Positions 61,595-64,000 of a DNA stretch of 64,000 nucleotides are shown piece after piece (positions within the stretch are counted from its first letter, which is position 1; the number at the start of each line of letters is the position of its first letter). Below the pieces are notes generated by a model, which was given only the letters and a program-made list of their open reading frames with translations, had not been told where the DNA came from and did no database searches. The stretch is from Mycolicibacterium sp. TUM20985 (lineage in GTDB: Bacteria > Actinomycetota > Actinomycetes > Mycobacteriales > Mycobacteriaceae): NCBI RefSeq assembly GCF_030295745.1, contig NZ_AP027291.1, positions 3,472,001-3,536,000 on the forward strand, written 5' to 3'. Both the position numbers and the translations under genes were made by a program.

Positions 61595-62827
61595 GTGGCG
61601 CTCGTACTCGCCTTTGGCGTCGTTCTGCTGATCAGCGTCTCCCTTTCCGGTGTCGCCGCCAGGACCGTGTTGTCTACCGCGCTGCTGTTCCTCGTGGCGG
61701 GGGCTCTGATCGGACCGGGCGGCTTCGGCCTGGTGTCGATCAGCTCGGACGACTCGATCGTGTCGCTCCTCGCAGACATCGCCCTCTTCACGGTGCTGTT
61801 CACGGACGGCCAACGCGCGAATCTTGCTGCATTGAAGGAGAATTGGTCACTGTCCGGGCGAGCGCTCGGACTTGGAATGCCGCTCACGATGATCGGCATT
61901 GCCGTCCCGGCGCACTATCTCATTGGCCTCGACTGGCCGACGGCCTTCCTCATCGGCGCCATTCTGTCTCCGACCGACCCGGTGTTCGCCGCCGCGCTCG
62001 TCGGGCGGTCCGACATCCCGCTTCGGTTGCGTCGGCTTCTCAACGTCGAGAGCGGACTCAACGACGGCTTGGCGCTGCCCTTCGTGCTGATCTTCCTAGC
62101 CACGGCCCAGCATGCGGACTCCGACGTCGCCACCGTGGGGGTGGAGCTGATCCTCGGCTTGCTCCTCGGAGCCGTCGTCGCCGCGGTCGTGGCGTTGGCC
62201 TGGCGCACGAATGTCCTCACCGCCGAGCCCCGACTGCAACCGCTGGGACCGGTGGCGATCGCGGTCGTCGTGTACGCCGGTTGCCACCTCACCCACGCCA
62301 ACCCCTACCTCGCCGCCTTCGCTGCCGGTTCGGTTCTGGCCACCCTCGACCACGTGACGGCCGAACGGTTCGAACCATTCGGTGATCTCCTCGCAGAGCT
62401 GACGAAGTTCGCCGCACTCCTCGTGTTCGGTGCCCTCATCACGCCGGAGCGGCTGTCCCACCTCGGATGGCAGGGGTGGCTGCTCGCAGCCGTGGCGATC
62501 CTGGTCGTGCGGCCCGCCGCGATGCTTCTCTCCCTGCTACGCACCTCGCTGCCGCGCAGTGAGCGGCTCACCGCTGCCTGGTTCGGACCCAAGGGGTTTG
62601 CCTCGGTGGTCTACGGGCTGCTGGTGTTGCAGGCCGGCATTAGGGATGGCGAATTGGTGTTCGATCTGGTGGCGGTGACGATCGCGTTGTCGATAGTGCT
62701 CCATTCGTCCACGGACGTCCCGGTCGCGCGGATGCTGCGCATCGAACCCCCTGACAACCTCCCCGCGGGGCGTCAGGGTGCCGATGCCCGGTCCGAGGTC
62801 CCGCCGCCGCCTTTGGAGAAGACATGA
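61595..62827 (+). CDS. CPA1-family cation/proton antiporter
   Basis: 410 residues from GTG 61595, which has a CGGGAG site. Twelve or so helices; the ion-binding segments are I-L-S-P-T-D-P-V-F-A-A-A and N-V-E-S-G-L-N-D-G-L-A-L-P, typical of NhaP/CPA1 antiporters. The transported ion (Na+, K+) is uncertain. The frame extends to 61493 but that start is weaker. Divergent from nhaA; the roughly 150-base gap contains both promoters. Confidence 0.88.
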   Translation: MALVLAFGVVLLISVSLSGVAARTVLSTALLFLVAGALIGPGGFGLVSISSDDSIVSLLADIALFTVLFTDGQRANLAALKENWSLSGRALGLGMPLTMIGIAVPAHYLIGLDWPTAFLIGAILSPTDPVFAAALVGRSDIPLRLRRLLNVESGLNDGLALPFVLIFLATAQHADSDVATVGVELILGLLLGAVVAAVVALAWRTNVLTAEPRLQPLGPVAIAVVVYAGCHLTHANPYLAAFAAGSVLATLDHVTAERFEPFGDLLAELTKFAALLVFGALITPERLSHLGWQGWLLAAVAILVVRPAAMLLSLLRTSLPRSERLTAAWFGPKGFASVVYGLLVLQAGIRDGELVFDLVAVTIALSIVLHSSTDVPVARMLRIEPPDNLPAGRQGADARSEVPPPPLEKT

Positions 62828-62860
62828 GATCCCTCGTGCCGACCCACGTAGGGTTTCCCC

Positions 62861-63307
62861 GTGCGCGCAGATCAGATCGCCGAGGAATTTCCGGTCGTCG
62901 CCTCCACGTCCAACGCGCTGGACGCCGGTCGACTGATGGCGGAACGGCGACTTCCTGGTTTGGTGGTCACCGACGACGAGGGACGGCCGATGGCCATCCT
63001 GCCGGCCTCGCAGGTCGTTCGGATGTTGGTACCCAGCTACGTTCAGGACGATCCCTCGCTGGCGGGCGTGTTGAGCGAGTCCATGGCCGATCACATCGCG
63101 GACGCGATCGGCGACAAGAGCGTGGCCGCGATCCTGCCGAAACCCCTACCCGACATGCCGACCGTGAAGTCGGACGACACCATCGTCGAGGTGGCTGCGG
63201 TCATGGCGCACGAGCGTGCACCCTTGGTCGCGGTCGTGGAGAAGAAGCGATTGGTCGGGGTGATCACTGCATCTCGGCTGCTCGAAGTCGCGCTCGGTCC
63301 GCGCTGA
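62861..63307 (+). CDS. Two-CBS-domain protein
   Basis: 148 residues with two CBS repeats: [37 protein letters not shown] and [29 protein letters not shown] pairs bind adenine nucleotides and often regulate partner transporters. It lies between two transporter genes, so it may sense energy state for the ArsB/NhaD-like protein that follows, as with Rv2683. GTG start. Confidence 0.88.
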   Translation: MRADQIAEEFPVVASTSNALDAGRLMAERRLPGLVVTDDEGRPMAILPASQVVRMLVPSYVQDDPSLAGVLSESMADHIADAIGDKSVAAILPKPLPDMPTVKSDDTIVEVAAVMAHERAPLVAVVEKKRLVGVITASRLLEVALGPR

Positions 63308-63341
63308 ACCCGGAACCGAGTTCTCGGCTGAGGACCCGTCC

Positions 63342-64000
63342 ATGACCACGGTCGCCGTCGCAGTCTTCGCGATTTCATACGTCCTCATCGCCACCGAGAA
63401 GATCTCGAAGGTCAAGGCCGCCCTCGGCGGTGCGGCGATCGTGGTGATACTCGGCATCGTCGGCTCAGAGGACGTCTTCTACTCGCACGAGACGGGGATC
63501 GACTGGGACGTCATCTTCCTGCTGTTCGGGATGATGATCATCGTCGGCGTGCTCCGCCAGACGGGTGTCTTCGAATACACCGCGATCTGGGCGGCCAAGC
63601 GGGCAGGCGGTTCGGCCCTGCGAGTGATGCTGCTCCTGGTCCTGATCACCGCAATAGCCTCGGCGTTGCTCGACAACGTCACCACCGTGTTGTTGATCGC
63701 CCCGGTGACGCTGCTGGTCTGCGACCGGCTCGGCCTCAAACCCACCCCGTTCCTCATCGCGGAGGTCTTCGCCTCCAACATCGGCGGCGCGGCAACGCTG
63801 GTCGGCGACCCCCCGAACATCATCATCGCCAGCCGGGCGGGCCTGTCCTTCAACGACTTCCTGGTGCACATGGCACCGATATCCGTCATCGCCCTCATCG
63901 TCCTCGTGGTGACCCTGCCGGTCCTGTTCCGCGGATCCTTCACCGTCGACCCCGCACGGGTCGACGACGTGATGGCGTTGAACGAGCGCGAGGCGATCCG
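63342..64000 (+). CDS. ArsB/NhaD-like ion transporter, N-terminal part (3' truncated by window end)
   Basis: 219 codons visible from ATG 63342; the frame runs off the window. Several helices and the sequences [16 protein letters not shown] and [20 protein letters not shown] are hallmarks of the ion transporter superfamily members ArsB/NhaD/Rv2684-85. It could export arsenite or exchange Na+/H+; the D-N-V-T-T and G-D-P-P-N motifs occur in both. The 34-base spacing to the CBS gene suggests a functional pair. Confidence 0.9.
   Translation, partial: MTTVAVAVFAISYVLIATEKISKVKAALGGAAIVVILGIVGSEDVFYSHETGIDWDVIFLLFGMMIIVGVLRQTGVFEYTAIWAAKRAGGSALRVMLLLVLITAIASALLDNVTTVLLIAPVTLLVCDRLGLKPTPFLIAEVFASNIGGAATLVGDPPNIIIASRAGLSFNDFLVHMAPISVIALIVLVVTLPVLFRGSFTVDPARVDDVMALNEREAI

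Noticed and set aside
1..64000. CRISPR arrays, rRNA genes, riboswitches
   Set aside because: No regularly spaced repeats, rRNA sequence or recognisable riboswitch core was seen.

Overview
The window reads as a chromosomal segment of a Mycobacterium/Mycolicibacterium-type actinomycete. The evidence is strong G/C third-position bias, frequent GTG starts and GTGA/ATGA stop-start overlaps, together with mycobacterial hallmark genes: the arabinan arabinofuranosyltransferase AftC, a hemophore-like secreted protein, a UsfY-like membrane protein, an MPT63-like secreted protein, and the block ZapE-like ATPase, RibD-C reductase, TAP-like hydrolase, aftC, msrB, hemQ, hemG, hemE, DUF3000, RNase D, dxs, CBS, ArsB-like transporter. 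From memory of the M. tuberculosis genome this order matches its Rv2670c-Rv2684 region, with a GGDEF-EAL gene present here and no echA15-like gene between hemE and the DUF3000 gene.

Layout. 1-2.4 kb: 3' end of a Wadjet/MksB-type SMC ATPase (JetC) with no jetD directly after it. 2.6-13.2 kb: miscellaneous genes (GAF-ANTAR regulator, VOC protein, SAM methyltransferase, PhoD-like phosphatase, small secreted proteins, a lipoprotein, an XRE regulator divergent from a hydrolase lipoprotein, an MFS exporter, a DoxX protein). 13.3-21.0 kb: two different complete IS21-family elements, each with terminal repeats and a 6-bp target duplication. The second one splits a marR gene, and removing it restores the reading frame exactly. 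Between them lie a TetR/SnoaL pair and a second DoxX gene with paired MarR-type operators. 21.5-25.5 kb: a decayed SnoaL-like gene, a flavin monooxygenase/MDMPI-fold pair divergent from its TetR regulator across a long inverted repeat, a tRNA-Val(CAC), and a frameshifted lipoprotein.

25.7-41.3 kb is accessory DNA that begins at a tRNA-Gly/Cys/Val cluster. It holds a lower-GC, frameshifted Sll1717-like P-loop ATPase, a patchwork of truncated transposase and resolvase genes, a GntR/LacI regulator, a nine-gene carbohydrate operon (PotABCD-type ABC importer, two TIM-barrel isomerases, three Gfo/Idh/MocA dehydrogenases), and a complete IS3-family element with a 3-bp target duplication.

41.6-64 kb is conserved backbone. 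It contains CsbD, small membrane and secreted proteins, a START-like protein, an HTH plus Clp-N fusion with two palindromic operators at its start, an F420/PPOX-type protein, an MPT63-like protein, a GNAT acetyltransferase, and then the conserved core. In that core hemE, hemG and hemQ form a coproporphyrin-dependent haem pathway operon, RNase D follows DUF3000 by translational overlap, dxs feeds isoprenoid synthesis, and NhaA, a CPA1 antiporter, a CBS protein and an ArsB/NhaD-like transporter form an ion-transport group.

At least five single-base frameshifts fall in accessory genes between 21.5 and 29.1 kb, and none was seen in the core genes. This suggests gene decay, although sequencing error cannot be excluded from sequence alone.
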